Shown: piece by piece, positions 1 through 8,304 of the stretch | Position numbering within the stretch: the stretch's first letter is position 1 | Layout of the letters: the number at the start of each line of letters is the position of its first letter | Assembly (NCBI GenBank): GCA_044227605.1 | Contig: JBGAWJ010000011.1 | Location: forward strand, 1 to 25,745 | Length of the DNA: 25,745 nucleotides | Direction: 5' to 3' | DNA from: JAEUKQ01 sp044227605 | GTDB lineage: Bacteria > Pseudomonadota > Alphaproteobacteria > JAEUKQ01 | The notes under the pieces: generated by a model | The model's input: the letters and a program-made list of their open reading frames with translations, nothing else | The model's database searches: none | Told to the model about the DNA's origin: nothing | Program-made: the position numbers and the translations under genes

Positions 1-633
1 AATCAGCCACGGGTATATTTGTTTAATTTAGAAACAGGACAACAGGAATTATTAGGTGATTTTCCTGGCATGACTTTCGCCCCGCGCTTTTCTCCCGACG
101 GAAATAAAGTTGTTATTAGTATGGCGGTTGATGGTAATAGCGAAATTTATGTCATGGATATCCGCACCCGCAGGCAAACCCGGTTGACCAATCATCCGTC
201 GATTGATACGTCACCATCTTTCTCACCGGATAGCAGTAAAATTGTTTTTAACTCGGATCGAGGGGGGGCGCAGCAAATCTATACTATGAATGCCGATGGC
301 AGCAATGTTAGGCGAATCAGTTACGGTAATGGTAGATACGGTACGCCCGTTTGGTCGCCGCGTGGTGATTTAATTGCCTTTACCAAAATAGCTGACGGCG
401 AATTTTCAATAGGCGTTATGCGTCCAGACGGCAGTGGGGAAAAGATTCTGAGTACCGCTTATTTGGTTGAGGGGCCGACCTGGTCGCCCAATGGCCGGGT
501 TATTACCTTCTTCCGTCAAACCCCCACAGGTAATTCACGTTTAGTGGCGATTGATGTCACGGGGCGTTATGAAAGGGAGATTGTAACACCTACTGACGCT
601 TCTGATCCCGCTTGGTCACCTCTGCGCAAATAA
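1..633 (+). CDS. tolB: Tol-Pal system beta-propeller protein TolB (3' part)
   Basis: This is the C-terminal part of TolB, open at the left window edge: the frame reads through base 1, so the true start lies outside. TolB is the periplasmic beta-propeller protein that links the inner-membrane TolQRA machine to the lipoprotein Pal during outer-membrane constriction. About 210 residues are visible. They show four to five propeller blades, each marked by a WSP/FSP-type motif (FSPDG near 90 nt, FSPDSSK near 225 nt, WSPRG near 352 nt, WSPNG near 481 nt, WSPLRK at the end), with I-Y-V/T-M-(D/N) strands between them. It ends at TAA 631-633. pal and cpoB follow, the standard tol order. High confidence from motifs plus synteny. 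Confidence 0.95.
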   Translation, partial: NQPRVYLFNLETGQQELLGDFPGMTFAPRFSPDGNKVVISMAVDGNSEIYVMDIRTRRQTRLTNHPSIDTSPSFSPDSSKIVFNSDRGGAQQIYTMNADGSNVRRISYGNGRYGTPVWSPRGDLIAFTKIADGEFSIGVMRPDGSGEKILSTAYLVEGPTWSPNGRVITFFRQTPTGNSRLVAIDVTGRYEREIVTPTDASDPAWSPLRK

Positions 634-673
634 AGGGTCTTAGAAAGCAATTGGATTATTTGAAGTTTAGGCC

Positions 674-716
674 GATGATTTCTAAGGAATTTGATTTTAC
701 TTTCCGGCGAATCATC
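674..716 (+). promoter_or_regulatory. Interrupted stem-loop in the tolB-pal intergenic region
   Basis: GATGATT (674-680) pairs with AATCATC (710-716). An inner GGAA (686-689) pairs with TTCC (702-705), leaving small interior loops. The element lies between the tolB stop and the pal start (168 bp gap) and has no T-run, so it does not look like a terminator. It may be an RNA processing or stability element separating tolB from pal. Role is inferred and weak. Confidence 0.25.
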
Positions 717-801
717 CCCATTCTGCAATAAACCTCAGGGAACAAAAAAACATTAACAATGCCCCAATTTTTTAAGTTTTTATACGGATAAGGAAAATAA
801 G

Positions 802-1368
802 ATGACATTGACGACACATCAAAAATTTTTGGCTTTATTGATTACCGCCCTAACGTTAGTGGGCTGTTCATCAAAAAATTCGGACGGTACGGGTACGAAT
901 GGTCAATTGGGTTCAACCCAGCTAGATGGCAGTTCGGAAACGGCCAATCATTCAACCGGGGTTTATGGGTCGAATGCCAGCGGTAATTCTTTGGGGGTGG
1001 AAAGTGTTTCGGGTGTTGCGGGAGAATTTCAGCAAGCAGTGGGCGACCGGGTGTTTTTCGGCACAGACCGTTATGATTTAGATGACCAGGCCCAAGGGAT
1101 CTTGAAGCGGCAGGCGGAATGGTTAAAGCAGCATCCTGATTTGCGGATTACCATTCAAGGACATTGTGATGAACGGGGTACTAGAGAATATAACCTGGCT
1201 TTGGGGGATAGACGCGCTGTATCAATGAAAAATTATCTGGTGGCTTTAGGGGTGGCCGCTAACCGTATCCGTACGGTTAGCTACGGAAAAGAGAGACCAG
1301 AGATGGTGGGGATGGGAGAAAGCATTTGGGCCCAAAACCGTCGGGGCGTCATTGTCCTGGGTAATTAA
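802..1368 (+). CDS. pal: Peptidoglycan-associated lipoprotein Pal
   Basis: Pal is an outer-membrane lipoprotein that binds peptidoglycan through an OmpA-like domain and interacts with TolB and TolA. The 188-aa product has a lipoprotein signal with lipobox LVGC and lipidated Cys22. A roughly 60-residue Ser/Gly/Asn-rich linker follows, then an OmpA-like domain from about residue 80 to the end. That domain carries VFFGTDRYDL, the peptidoglycan-binding stretch GHCDERGTREYN and LGDRRA, with the Asp and Arg expected to contact diaminopimelate. An AAGGA Shine-Dalgarno sequence lies 8-12 bases before ATG 802. It sits between tolB and cpoB as in most proteobacteria. High confidence. Confidence 0.96.
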   Translation: MTLTTHQKFLALLITALTLVGCSSKNSDGTGTNGQLGSTQLDGSSETANHSTGVYGSNASGNSLGVESVSGVAGEFQQAVGDRVFFGTDRYDLDDQAQGILKRQAEWLKQHPDLRITIQGHCDERGTREYNLALGDRRAVSMKNYLVALGVAANRIRTVSYGKERPEMVGMGESIWAQNRRGVIVLGN

Positions 1369-1423
1369 AAGGTTCAAGAAAATATTTTGGATAATATCCC
1401 AGTTGCCAAGGATAAAAGGTAAA

Positions 1424-2359
1424 ATGACACATAGGTTAAACTGTTTAGGACACTTGCGTTTATTCAAACTGGCCGTGTTGGTGGTGCTATTATTCACAAG
1501 TGGTTTGGGTCAAGTCAGCCCTGCCTGGTCGCAACAACCCACAGTTTCGTCTTTATCAATCCGGATAGAACAATTACAAGCCGCTTTTAATAGTTTGCAG
1601 CAGCAACTGCAACAATTGTCGGGATCAGCCGATGCCAATTTGTTGGCCAATCAAGAAATTCGGCTGCAAGAGCTGCAAAATGAGTTAACTTTTGTCAATG
1701 GCCAAATGGAAGAATTGGGGTATGCCTTACGTCAGTTGGCGGAAAGGTTGGATAAAGAGCAGCAAGAGACAGATTACCGTTTAAAAAACCTAGAAGAGTT
1801 GCTTGCTCAAAAAAACGGACAAAATTGGGGTAGCCAATTGCCAGGACAAAACAGCAGGCAATATACCGATAGCATCCCGCCTTATAAACCCTTTTCTAGC
1901 CACGCAACCCCTCCTACCATACCGCCCGTACCGCTGGTTCCTGGCCAAAGCAAGATTTTACCGTCAGGAACTATCCAAAGCCAGTATGATTTTGCTTTCT
2001 CCCTGTTGAAACAGGGGAATTATGAGGAAGCCGGGCAAGCTTTCCAGGAATTCTTGGAACTATATCCGCAACAGGAATTGGCAGGAAATGCTGCTTATTG
2101 GTTAGGTGAATCATATTATGCACGGAAGGATTACCAACGGTCTGCCCAAATTTTTGCAGAAGGATTTAAGAATTATCCCGGTAGTTCGAAAGCTCCGGAT
2201 AATCTTTTGAAATTGGCTTTATCTTTCTCTAATTTGGGATCAACGGTTGAGGCTTGCTCCACCCTAAAGGTTCTCGGGCAACGGTTTCCCCAAGCTACAC
2301 CCACTATTTTGGAACGGATGAGGTCTGAGCGCCAGCGCTTGAATTGTCCCGCGCGTTGA
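1424..2359 (+). CDS. cpoB: Cell division coordinator CpoB (YbgF, Tol-Pal associated)
   Basis: This is a periplasmic protein of the Tol-Pal locus that coordinates outer-membrane constriction with septal peptidoglycan synthesis. From ATG 1424 it is 311 aa. The frame is open from TTG 1352 inside pal, but 1424 is chosen because AAAAGG precedes it and it opens a proper signal peptide (basic MTHRLNCLGHLRLFK, hydrophobic VLVVLLF, likely cleavage after SPAWS). A Gln/Leu-rich coiled coil follows (about residues 42-125, with heptads such as IRIEQLQAAF and LQQQLQQL), then a Pro-rich linker. The C-terminal TPR domain starts at QYDFAFSLLKQGNYEEA and includes AAYWLGESYYARKDY. pal lies 55 bp upstream and tilS 3 bp downstream. 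Confidence 0.93.
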   Translation: MTHRLNCLGHLRLFKLAVLVVLLFTSGLGQVSPAWSQQPTVSSLSIRIEQLQAAFNSLQQQLQQLSGSADANLLANQEIRLQELQNELTFVNGQMEELGYALRQLAERLDKEQQETDYRLKNLEELLAQKNGQNWGSQLPGQNSRQYTDSIPPYKPFSSHATPPTIPPVPLVPGQSKILPSGTIQSQYDFAFSLLKQGNYEEAGQAFQEFLELYPQQELAGNAAYWLGESYYARKDYQRSAQIFAEGFKNYPGSSKAPDNLLKLALSFSNLGSTVEACSTLKVLGQRFPQATPTILERMRSERQRLNCPAR

Positions 2360-2362
2360 AAG

Positions 2363-3700
2363 ATGAAAACGATCCTTCTCGAACAAGCTTTTACTGAAAA
2401 TATGAAGCAGTTTGAGCCCTTTGAAAATAACCCGGTTTTGGCTCTTGCGGTTTCAGGAGGGTCCGATAGCATGGCTTTGCTTCATTGTGCTTACCGCTGG
2501 ATGCGATCCCGCCAGGCTTCCCTGACGATATTGACGGTTAATCATCAATTGCGTACCGAAGCCAAGGATGAGGTTACAAAAGTTGCAGAATGGGCCGAGA
2601 ATCTAGGACTTCCTTGCCATATTCTAACCATTCCTAATAAATTATTAGGCAACAATATTTCTGCCCAAGCACGGGAATGGCGTTACCGATTATTAACCGG
2701 ATGGTGCCGAGACAATCACGTTCTGCATTTATTGACCGCTCATCATCAAGATGATCAAGTAGAGACATTTTTTAACCGGCTTGAACGTGGTAGCGGCCTT
2801 GAAGGTTTATCTTGTATGCGCCAGATCACCTATATGAATGGAGTGCGTTTATTGCGCCCCTTGCTCTCTAGCCGTAAAGAATCAATTAGCGAATTTCTAT
2901 TAAAGGAAAAAATTGATTGGGTAAAAGATCCAACGAATGAAGATGAGAATTATTTCCGGGCTCGTTTCCGGAAAATTTTTCCTCAATTATCTGACCAAGG
3001 GCTAGTTTCGGCACCACGTGTTATGTTGGGTATCGCCAATCTGCAACGCGCCAATGCTATGATTGAGGATGAAATAAGCCGATTAACGTCACAATATATA
3101 GAAATTTCCCCAGCCGGTTATATGATGCTAGATACCGATTTCTTGAAAAAAGCCTCTGCGGAAGTTGCTTTGCGCGTTCTTAACAGATGTTTGATGATTA
3201 TAGGAGGGCATAGGGATAGCGTGCGTTATTCAACCCTCGATCATTTGTACCAAAGGCTGCTTCACCCCCCCTTGTCAACCGCAACTGCTGCGGGATGTTG
3301 TGTAATGAATGGGATCAAAAATAAAATCCTGATTTATCGGGAACGGCATGCTATTGCAGCACCCTTAAAATTAGAATTTGGCGAACAATTATGGGATTGC
3401 CGGTTCCTAGTGACGTATGCAGCTTCAAAAAAGGATCTAATGAATTGTTATGTGGGTCAGTTGAGTTTGGGCCGCTCTGCCTTATTAAAATGGCTTAAGA
3501 ATAATTTAATCACGCTTAATCCCTTTCAAAGATACCTTGTAAAAAATCTTCCAAGCCAAGTTTATCCAACTTTACCCGCCATTTATCAGCAAGATCAATT
3601 GATAGCAGTTCCTTATTTCAACTGTCATATCCCTGTATGCCATTCATCAGATTTTTCCGCCGTATTATGGACGGCTAGGTCTTTAACGAAGATGGAATAA
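2363..3700 (+). CDS. tilS: tRNA(Ile)-lysidine synthase TilS
   Basis: TilS converts C34 of the tRNA-Ile CAU anticodon to lysidine using ATP and lysine, which switches the tRNA from Met to Ile decoding. The 445-aa product has the N-type ATP pyrophosphatase PP-loop SGGSDS at residues 31-36. It also has TVNHQLR and the family signature HHQDDQVETFFNRLERGSGL, followed by LRPLL and a WVKDPTNED segment. The C-terminal half is more divergent and corresponds to the tRNA-binding and TilS C-terminal domains. Its ATG lies 3 bp after the cpoB stop, with only a weak Shine-Dalgarno sequence (TTGAAAG), suggesting translational coupling; ATG 2402 is an alternative start. The tol-tilS-ftsH order is common in alphaproteobacteria. 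Confidence 0.94.
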   Translation: MKTILLEQAFTENMKQFEPFENNPVLALAVSGGSDSMALLHCAYRWMRSRQASLTILTVNHQLRTEAKDEVTKVAEWAENLGLPCHILTIPNKLLGNNISAQAREWRYRLLTGWCRDNHVLHLLTAHHQDDQVETFFNRLERGSGLEGLSCMRQITYMNGVRLLRPLLSSRKESISEFLLKEKIDWVKDPTNEDENYFRARFRKIFPQLSDQGLVSAPRVMLGIANLQRANAMIEDEISRLTSQYIEISPAGYMMLDTDFLKKASAEVALRVLNRCLMIIGGHRDSVRYSTLDHLYQRLLHPPLSTATAAGCCVMNGIKNKILIYRERHAIAAPLKLEFGEQLWDCRFLVTYAASKKDLMNCYVGQLSLGRSALLKWLKNNLITLNPFQRYLVKNLPSQVYPTLPAIYQQDQLIAVPYFNCHIPVCHSSDFSAVLWTARSLTKME

Positions 3701-3804
3701 ATCTAAATTTTAAGGACTTAGGCCTATAGGTATAGGTTGCAGAAAAAATTAAACGAATAAGACTTTTAAAATCCGAAAGATTTATTAAGGAAGGAGATGG
3801 ATTA

Positions 3805-3834
3805 TTGTTTTTTTCAAGATAAACATTATATAAT
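3805..3834 (+). promoter_or_regulatory. Predicted sigma70-type promoter for ftsH
   Basis: TTGTTT (3805-3810) and a perfect TATAAT (3829-3834) are separated by 18 bp, upstream of ftsH in the 201-bp tilS-ftsH gap. The transcript would start near 3841 and have a leader of about 60 nt containing the hairpin at 3855-3881. No sigma32-like -10 (CCCCAT type) is apparent here. Sequence-based prediction only. Confidence 0.5.
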
Positions 3835-3854
3835 AAAAGCGACTAGTGTGTTTC

Positions 3855-3881
3855 AGGTATGAATTCTTGCAATTGATACCT
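3855..3881 (+). promoter_or_regulatory. Stem-loop in the ftsH leader, just upstream of the SD
   Basis: AGGTAT (3855-3860) pairs with ATACCT (3876-3881). Inside, after a G/G mismatch, AATT pairs with AATT around the loop CTTGC. The hairpin ends 4-5 bases before the AGAAGGGA Shine-Dalgarno sequence of ftsH. It may affect mRNA stability or ribosome loading; this is inference. Confidence 0.35.
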
Positions 3882-3901
3882 ATTAGAAGGGATGGTGACA
3901 G

Positions 3902-5830
3902 GTGAATTTAACCCGTAACTTTGGTATATGGGCAGGTATTATTTTAGTGCTTGTATTGCTTTTTAATTTGTTTGATGGGAATGCTACTTCCAGTCAACGG
4001 CTAAAGCTTAGCTATTCCGACCTTTTAGCACAATTGCGTCAATCCCAGGTAAGCGAAATTTTGATCAAAGGCGACCAAGCTTCGGGCAAGTTAATCGATG
4101 GTCGTGCCTTTACGACTTATTTGCCAGAAGATCCAACCTTAGCCCAACGTTTAAGTGAAGCGGGTGTTAGGGTTTCAGCTGAACCTGAGGAAAGTGGCAA
4201 TTCATTTTTAAGTGTTTTATTTGCCTGGCTGCCCGTACTTTTACTTTTCGGCGTCAGTTTTGTATTTTTCCGCCAAATGCAATCCGGCAGCGGTCGGGCC
4301 ATGGGTTTTGGTAAATCCCGTGCTAAATTGTTAACGGAGAAAAGCGGGCGCATCACTTTTGAGGATGTGGCGGGGATTGACGAAGCCAAGCAAGAATTGC
4401 AGGAGATCGTTGATTTCTTAAAAGATAGGCAAAAGTATCAACGGTTGGGCGGTAAAATACCTAAAGGTTGTTTACTAATAGGCCCCCCTGGTACGGGCAA
4501 AACCTTGCTGGCACGCGCGATTGCAGGTGAGGCGAATGTGCCTTTTTTCACCATTTCTGGTTCTGATTTCGTTGAGATGTTTGTGGGTGTCGGCGCTAGC
4601 CGTGTCCGGGATATGTTTGAGCAAGCCAAGAAAAGCGCCCCTTGCATTGTTTTCATTGATGAAATTGATGCGGTTGGGCGCCATCGCGGAGCCGGGTTAG
4701 GCGGCGGAAACGATGAACGGGAGCAGACCTTGAACCAGCTATTGGTTGAAATGGATGGGTTCGAGGCTAATGAAGGGGTTATTTTAGTGGCTGCCACCAA
4801 TCGTCCGGATGTTTTGGATCCTGCCTTATTAAGGCCTGGCCGTTTTGATCGCCAAATAATTGTTCCCAACCCAGATGTTGTTGGCCGTGAAAAAATTTTA
4901 AAGGTTCATATGCGCAAGGTTCCGATTGCGCCAGATGTCAATGCCAAGGTGATCGCCCGCGGCACGCCCGGTTTTTCTGGGGCTGATCTAGCCAATTTGG
5001 TGAACGAAGCAGCCCTTATGGCTGCACGTAATGGTCGTAGGTATGTTACCATGCAGGAATTTGAAGGCGCGAAAGATAAGGTCATGATGGGGTCTGAACG
5101 TCGCTCTATGGTCATGACTGAGGAAGAAAAAACCATGACCGCCTATCATGAGGCCGGTCATGCCATTGTTAACTTAAATCTTCCAAAAAGCGACCCCTTG
5201 CATAAGGTTACCATTATCCCCAGGGGCAGGGCTTTAGGGGTAACGATGAGCCTGCCTGAGCGCGACCGTTTGAATTATTCCCTGGATTGGTTGGAGTCAA
5301 AGATTGCTATAGCCTTTGGCGGACGAGTTGCTGAACAGTTAATATATGGAGAGGAGCACTTAAATAGTGGTGCTTCCAGTGACTTGAAGATGGCAACAGC
5401 TTTGGCCAGAAGCATGGTGACGGAATGGGGAATGAGTTCACGTTTGGGACCACTCCGTTACAATGATAATGAGGAAGAAGTCTTCTTAGGCCATTCTGTC
5501 ACTCAACGGAAAAATGTTTCGGACGCAACCGCTCAATTGATTGATGAAGAAGTACGAAAAGTTGTGGAAAAAGGGGAAAATGCCGCCCGAAAAATTTTAA
5601 CGGAAAAATTGGCCGACTTGCACATATTAGCAAAAGCCTTGTTGGAGTATGAAACTTTAGGTATTGAGGAATGTTTAGCTTTGCTGGCAGGTAAAAGCAT
5701 CCGGTCTACAACCGAGGATCAAAATACCAACGGTAGTTCCCGAGCAAAATCCTCTATCCCTAGTGCGGGTAATGCAAGGCGTTCGCCAACCAAGAAAGGT
5801 TCTACCAATCCGGAAGTGCAACCGGGGTAA
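3902..5830 (+). CDS. ftsH: ATP-dependent zinc metalloprotease FtsH
   Basis: FtsH is a membrane-anchored AAA+ protease that degrades misfolded membrane proteins and regulatory targets (in E. coli, RpoH and LpxC). The product is 642 aa. The first transmembrane helix spans about residues 8-24 and the second about 101-123, flanking a small periplasmic domain. Walker A GPPGTGKT is at 194-201, Walker B VFIDEID at 250-256, and the second region of homology with RPGRFDR near 311. The zinc site HEAGH is at 416-420, with the third ligand in the ASSDL segment near 490. The C-terminal tail is Ser/Asn-rich. The start is GTG 3902, supported by AGAAGGGA about 10 bases upstream. Length and all motifs are normal. 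Confidence 0.97.
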   Translation: MNLTRNFGIWAGIILVLVLLFNLFDGNATSSQRLKLSYSDLLAQLRQSQVSEILIKGDQASGKLIDGRAFTTYLPEDPTLAQRLSEAGVRVSAEPEESGNSFLSVLFAWLPVLLLFGVSFVFFRQMQSGSGRAMGFGKSRAKLLTEKSGRITFEDVAGIDEAKQELQEIVDFLKDRQKYQRLGGKIPKGCLLIGPPGTGKTLLARAIAGEANVPFFTISGSDFVEMFVGVGASRVRDMFEQAKKSAPCIVFIDEIDAVGRHRGAGLGGGNDEREQTLNQLLVEMDGFEANEGVILVAATNRPDVLDPALLRPGRFDRQIIVPNPDVVGREKILKVHMRKVPIAPDVNAKVIARGTPGFSGADLANLVNEAALMAARNGRRYVTMQEFEGAKDKVMMGSERRSMVMTEEEKTMTAYHEAGHAIVNLNLPKSDPLHKVTIIPRGRALGVTMSLPERDRLNYSLDWLESKIAIAFGGRVAEQLIYGEEHLNSGASSDLKMATALARSMVTEWGMSSRLGPLRYNDNEEEVFLGHSVTQRKNVSDATAQLIDEEVRKVVEKGENAARKILTEKLADLHILAKALLEYETLGIEECLALLAGKSIRSTTEDQNTNGSSRAKSSIPSAGNARRSPTKKGSTNPEVQPG

Positions 5831-5845
5831 AAAAGGATAATAGGG

Positions 5846-6934
5846 ATGCCTGATGATCAAGTAAAAGGCCGGATGTATTTCCGGCCTTACCTTTTTCCAA
5901 AGAAGCCCTGCAAGGCTTGGCAGTTTGCGGACACATCTTTATATTTTGACCAGATGGAGATAATTGAGTGGTTGCCTAACCAAAATATAAGAAGACAGAC
6001 AGTCGATATTGCAGACTGTCTACAAGACCCACGGCAAAAAGATCTGGCATTGCCTTTACAAAAACAACTGCAACAATTAGCTTTGCCCCGGTATTTCGCG
6101 GGGTTGGATTGTTCAAATCCGCTCTTAATGGGCATTCTTAACATAACACCGGACAGTTTTTATGACGGCGGCAGATATAACAATTATCAGGCGGCTGTTG
6201 ACCATGCGATTTTATTGAAACAAGCCGGTGCAGATATTTTAGATGTTGGCGGCGAGTCAACCAGGCCAGGGGCAACGCCGGTTGAACCTGCCTTAGAGAT
6301 GGAACGGGTGATCCCGGTTGTTCAGGAGTTGGCGAACCGGGGAATATTGGTTTCGATTGATACCCGTCATCATCAAGTCATGGAATCAGCGATTAGTCAT
6401 GGGGCAAAAATTGTTAATGACGTCAGTGCCTTAACCTTTGAGGCACAAAGCATCGATGTTATATGCCGCCACCCAGATATATCGGTTATTCTGATGCACA
6501 TGCAGGGGCAACCCGCTACCATGCAGCAACAACCTTTTTATAACCATGTAACCCTTGAAGTTTTTGATTATTTAAAAAAACGTTTAGAAAAGTGTTTGCA
6601 AGCAGGCATCAGCAAAGATCGCTTAAGCATCGATCCTGGCATCGGTTTTGGTAAAACCTTGGTGCACGATATCCAATTGTTTCAAGAATTAAGTTTGTTT
6701 CATGGGTTGGGAGTGCCCATTGTTTTGGGTGGATCACGTAAGAAAATGATTGGTAAATTAAGCTTAGATGCACCGGTTGAAAAAAGATTGGGCGGATCGA
6801 TTGCAATTAGTTTACAGGCACTAAACCAGGGTGTACAAATATTGCGGGTTCATGATGTTGCGGAAACCTGCCAAGCTTACAAGATTTGGCAAGCCGTGAC
6901 GGTTAATAGTGGCAACCATATGTTGGACAGGTAA
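5846..6934 (+). CDS. folP: Dihydropteroate synthase FolP
   Basis: FolP condenses 6-hydroxymethyl-7,8-dihydropterin pyrophosphate with p-aminobenzoate in folate synthesis. The product is 362 aa. The TIM-barrel core begins near residue 93 with MGILNITPDSFYDGG and continues through ESTRPGA (137-143), VSIDTRH, IVNDVSAL, SIDPGIGFGKT, LGGSRKKMIG and LRVHDV, all expected pterin- or phosphate-binding loops. The roughly 90-residue N-terminal extension is longer than in E. coli FolP (282 aa), but extended forms occur in alphaproteobacteria. Start choice: ATG 5846 has AAAAGGA 9 bases upstream; ATG 5873, beginning MYFRPYLF, is a real alternative and lies inside a 9-bp hairpin. ftsH ends 15 bp upstream and glmM begins 2 bp downstream. 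Confidence 0.93.
   Translation: MPDDQVKGRMYFRPYLFPKKPCKAWQFADTSLYFDQMEIIEWLPNQNIRRQTVDIADCLQDPRQKDLALPLQKQLQQLALPRYFAGLDCSNPLLMGILNITPDSFYDGGRYNNYQAAVDHAILLKQAGADILDVGGESTRPGATPVEPALEMERVIPVVQELANRGILVSIDTRHHQVMESAISHGAKIVNDVSALTFEAQSIDVICRHPDISVILMHMQGQPATMQQQPFYNHVTLEVFDYLKKRLEKCLQAGISKDRLSIDPGIGFGKTLVHDIQLFQELSLFHGLGVPIVLGGSRKKMIGKLSLDAPVEKRLGGSIAISLQALNQGVQILRVHDVAETCQAYKIWQAVTVNSGNHMLDR
5865..5888 (+). terminator. Perfect 9-bp hairpin overlapping the folP 5' end, possible terminator or attenuator of ftsH
   Basis: AAGGCCGGA (5865-5873) and TCCGGCCTT (5880-5888) form a perfect GC-rich stem around the loop TGTATT, followed by ACCTTTTTCC. The short T-run is interrupted, so this is at best a partial terminator. 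It lies 35 nt after the ftsH stop and covers the alternative folP ATG at 5873, so it could equally tune folP translation. Role is inferred. Confidence 0.4.
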
Positions 6935-6936
6935 TA

Positions 6937-8304
6937 GTGTCGATGAAACGTGAAAAATTATTTGGGACAGATGGGGTGAGGGGTAAGGCGAATATTCCGC
7001 CTGTTACGGCTGATTTTATGCTAAAATTGGCGCAAGTGGTGGCCAATGAAACCAGGAATCGATCCGCCCATCAGCGGGTGGTTATTGGTAAAGATACAAG
7101 GTTATCAGGATATATGCTTGAAGCAGCTATTACTGCTGGCTTTTTGTCAACCGGCGTGGATGTATTGCTAGTGGGGCCGATTCCAACCCCTGCGATTGCT
7201 TATCTAACACGTTCGTTGCGGGCAGATTTGGGCGTGATGATCTCTGCCTCCCATAATCCTTTTGATGATAACGGCATCAAAATCTTCGGGGCGGAAGGAT
7301 ATAAATTGGATGATAAACTTGAAAAAGCCATTGAACAGCGACTTGAACATGGCGACATTAAACTAGCAAATCCAGATCAAGTAGGCAGAGCCAAGCGGAT
7401 TGAGGGAGCTGCTGAACGTTATATCGAATTTATTAAATCCAGCTTGCCGAAATCTATGCGTCTGGATGGTATGAGGATTGTGGTTGATTGCGCCCACGGG
7501 GCTGCTTACAAAATTGCCCCAACATTGTTGGGCGAATTGGGGGCCGAGGTTATTGCCCTAGCCGTTAACCCGGACGGTTTGAATATTAATAAGGATTGCG
7601 GGGCTTTATTTCCTAATTATTTACGGGAACAAGTCTTAAAAAACCATGCGGATTTCGGTTTTGCCCTTGATGGTGATGCGGACCGGGTCGTTATTTGTGA
7701 TGAAAAAGGCCAGATATGGAATGGTGATCATGTGTTGGCTGCCATTGTTTCAGGTTGGCAGGCGGCTGGAAAAATTCAGGGCCAGGCTGTCATTGGCACG
7801 ATTATGTCTAATTTAGGGTTAGAACTTTTCATTCAATCGCAAGGGTTGCAATTCCACCGCACCCCCGTGGGTGACCGCTATATTGTGGAGGCGATGCAAA
7901 AAATGCAATGTAATGTAGGGGGGGAACAATCCGGTCATATTATTTTATCCGATTTTTCGACCACCGGGGATGGCATTATTGCAGCCTTGCAAGTCTTAAC
8001 CGTATTGTGGCAACAAAATGTCCCAGCCAGTAACCTAACGGGTCTTTACCCTGTTTTACCCCAGAGAATGGTTAACATACCTTATCATAATAAGCAGGTA
8101 TTAGAGCATCCGGATGTTCAAGAAATTATTGATAAAAGCCAAAAAAAATTGGGGAAAAAGGGCCGATTGGTTATCCGCAAATCAGGAACTGAGCCAGTCA
8201 TCCGGATAATGGTGGAGGCCGAGGATGGGCAATTTGCAGATAAATTATTAAAAAATATCCAACAAACTATTTGCCGATATGCCGATGAAACCTACATTTC
8301 CTAA
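6937..8304 (+). CDS. glmM: Phosphoglucosamine mutase GlmM
   Basis: GlmM interconverts glucosamine-6-phosphate and glucosamine-1-phosphate on the way to UDP-GlcNAc for peptidoglycan and LPS. The 455-aa alpha-D-phosphohexomutase carries KLFGTDGVRG at the N-terminus and the phosphoserine loop ISASHNPFDDNG, with the catalytic Ser near residue 105. It also has the metal loop DGDADRV, the sugar loop GGEQSGHI and the phosphate-binding RKSGTEPVIRIMVE near the C-terminus. The GTG start at 6937 is used because GGACAGG is 5 bases upstream; ATG 6943, two codons in, is also possible. It starts 2 bp after folP and overlaps thiD by 26 bp, indicating one operon. Full length and intact. Confidence 0.96.
   Translation: MSMKREKLFGTDGVRGKANIPPVTADFMLKLAQVVANETRNRSAHQRVVIGKDTRLSGYMLEAAITAGFLSTGVDVLLVGPIPTPAIAYLTRSLRADLGVMISASHNPFDDNGIKIFGAEGYKLDDKLEKAIEQRLEHGDIKLANPDQVGRAKRIEGAAERYIEFIKSSLPKSMRLDGMRIVVDCAHGAAYKIAPTLLGELGAEVIALAVNPDGLNINKDCGALFPNYLREQVLKNHADFGFALDGDADRVVICDEKGQIWNGDHVLAAIVSGWQAAGKIQGQAVIGTIMSNLGLELFIQSQGLQFHRTPVGDRYIVEAMQKMQCNVGGEQSGHIILSDFSTTGDGIIAALQVLTVLWQQNVPASNLTGLYPVLPQRMVNIPYHNKQVLEHPDVQEIIDKSQKKLGKKGRLVIRKSGTEPVIRIMVEAEDGQFADKLLKNIQQTICRYADETYIS

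Noticed and set aside
2173..2472. 99-codon - strand open frame over the cpoB-tilS junction
   Set aside because: It is a shadow of two well-supported genes on the + strand and has no family features.
3797..3862. 21-codon upstream open frame before ftsH behind AAGGAAGGAG
   Set aside because: The purine-rich run touches the ATG, and the frame spans the predicted promoter, so it would not be on the ftsH transcript.
8200..8290. TPP riboswitch before thiD
   Set aside because: The thiD start is inside glmM coding sequence; no thi-box sequence is seen.
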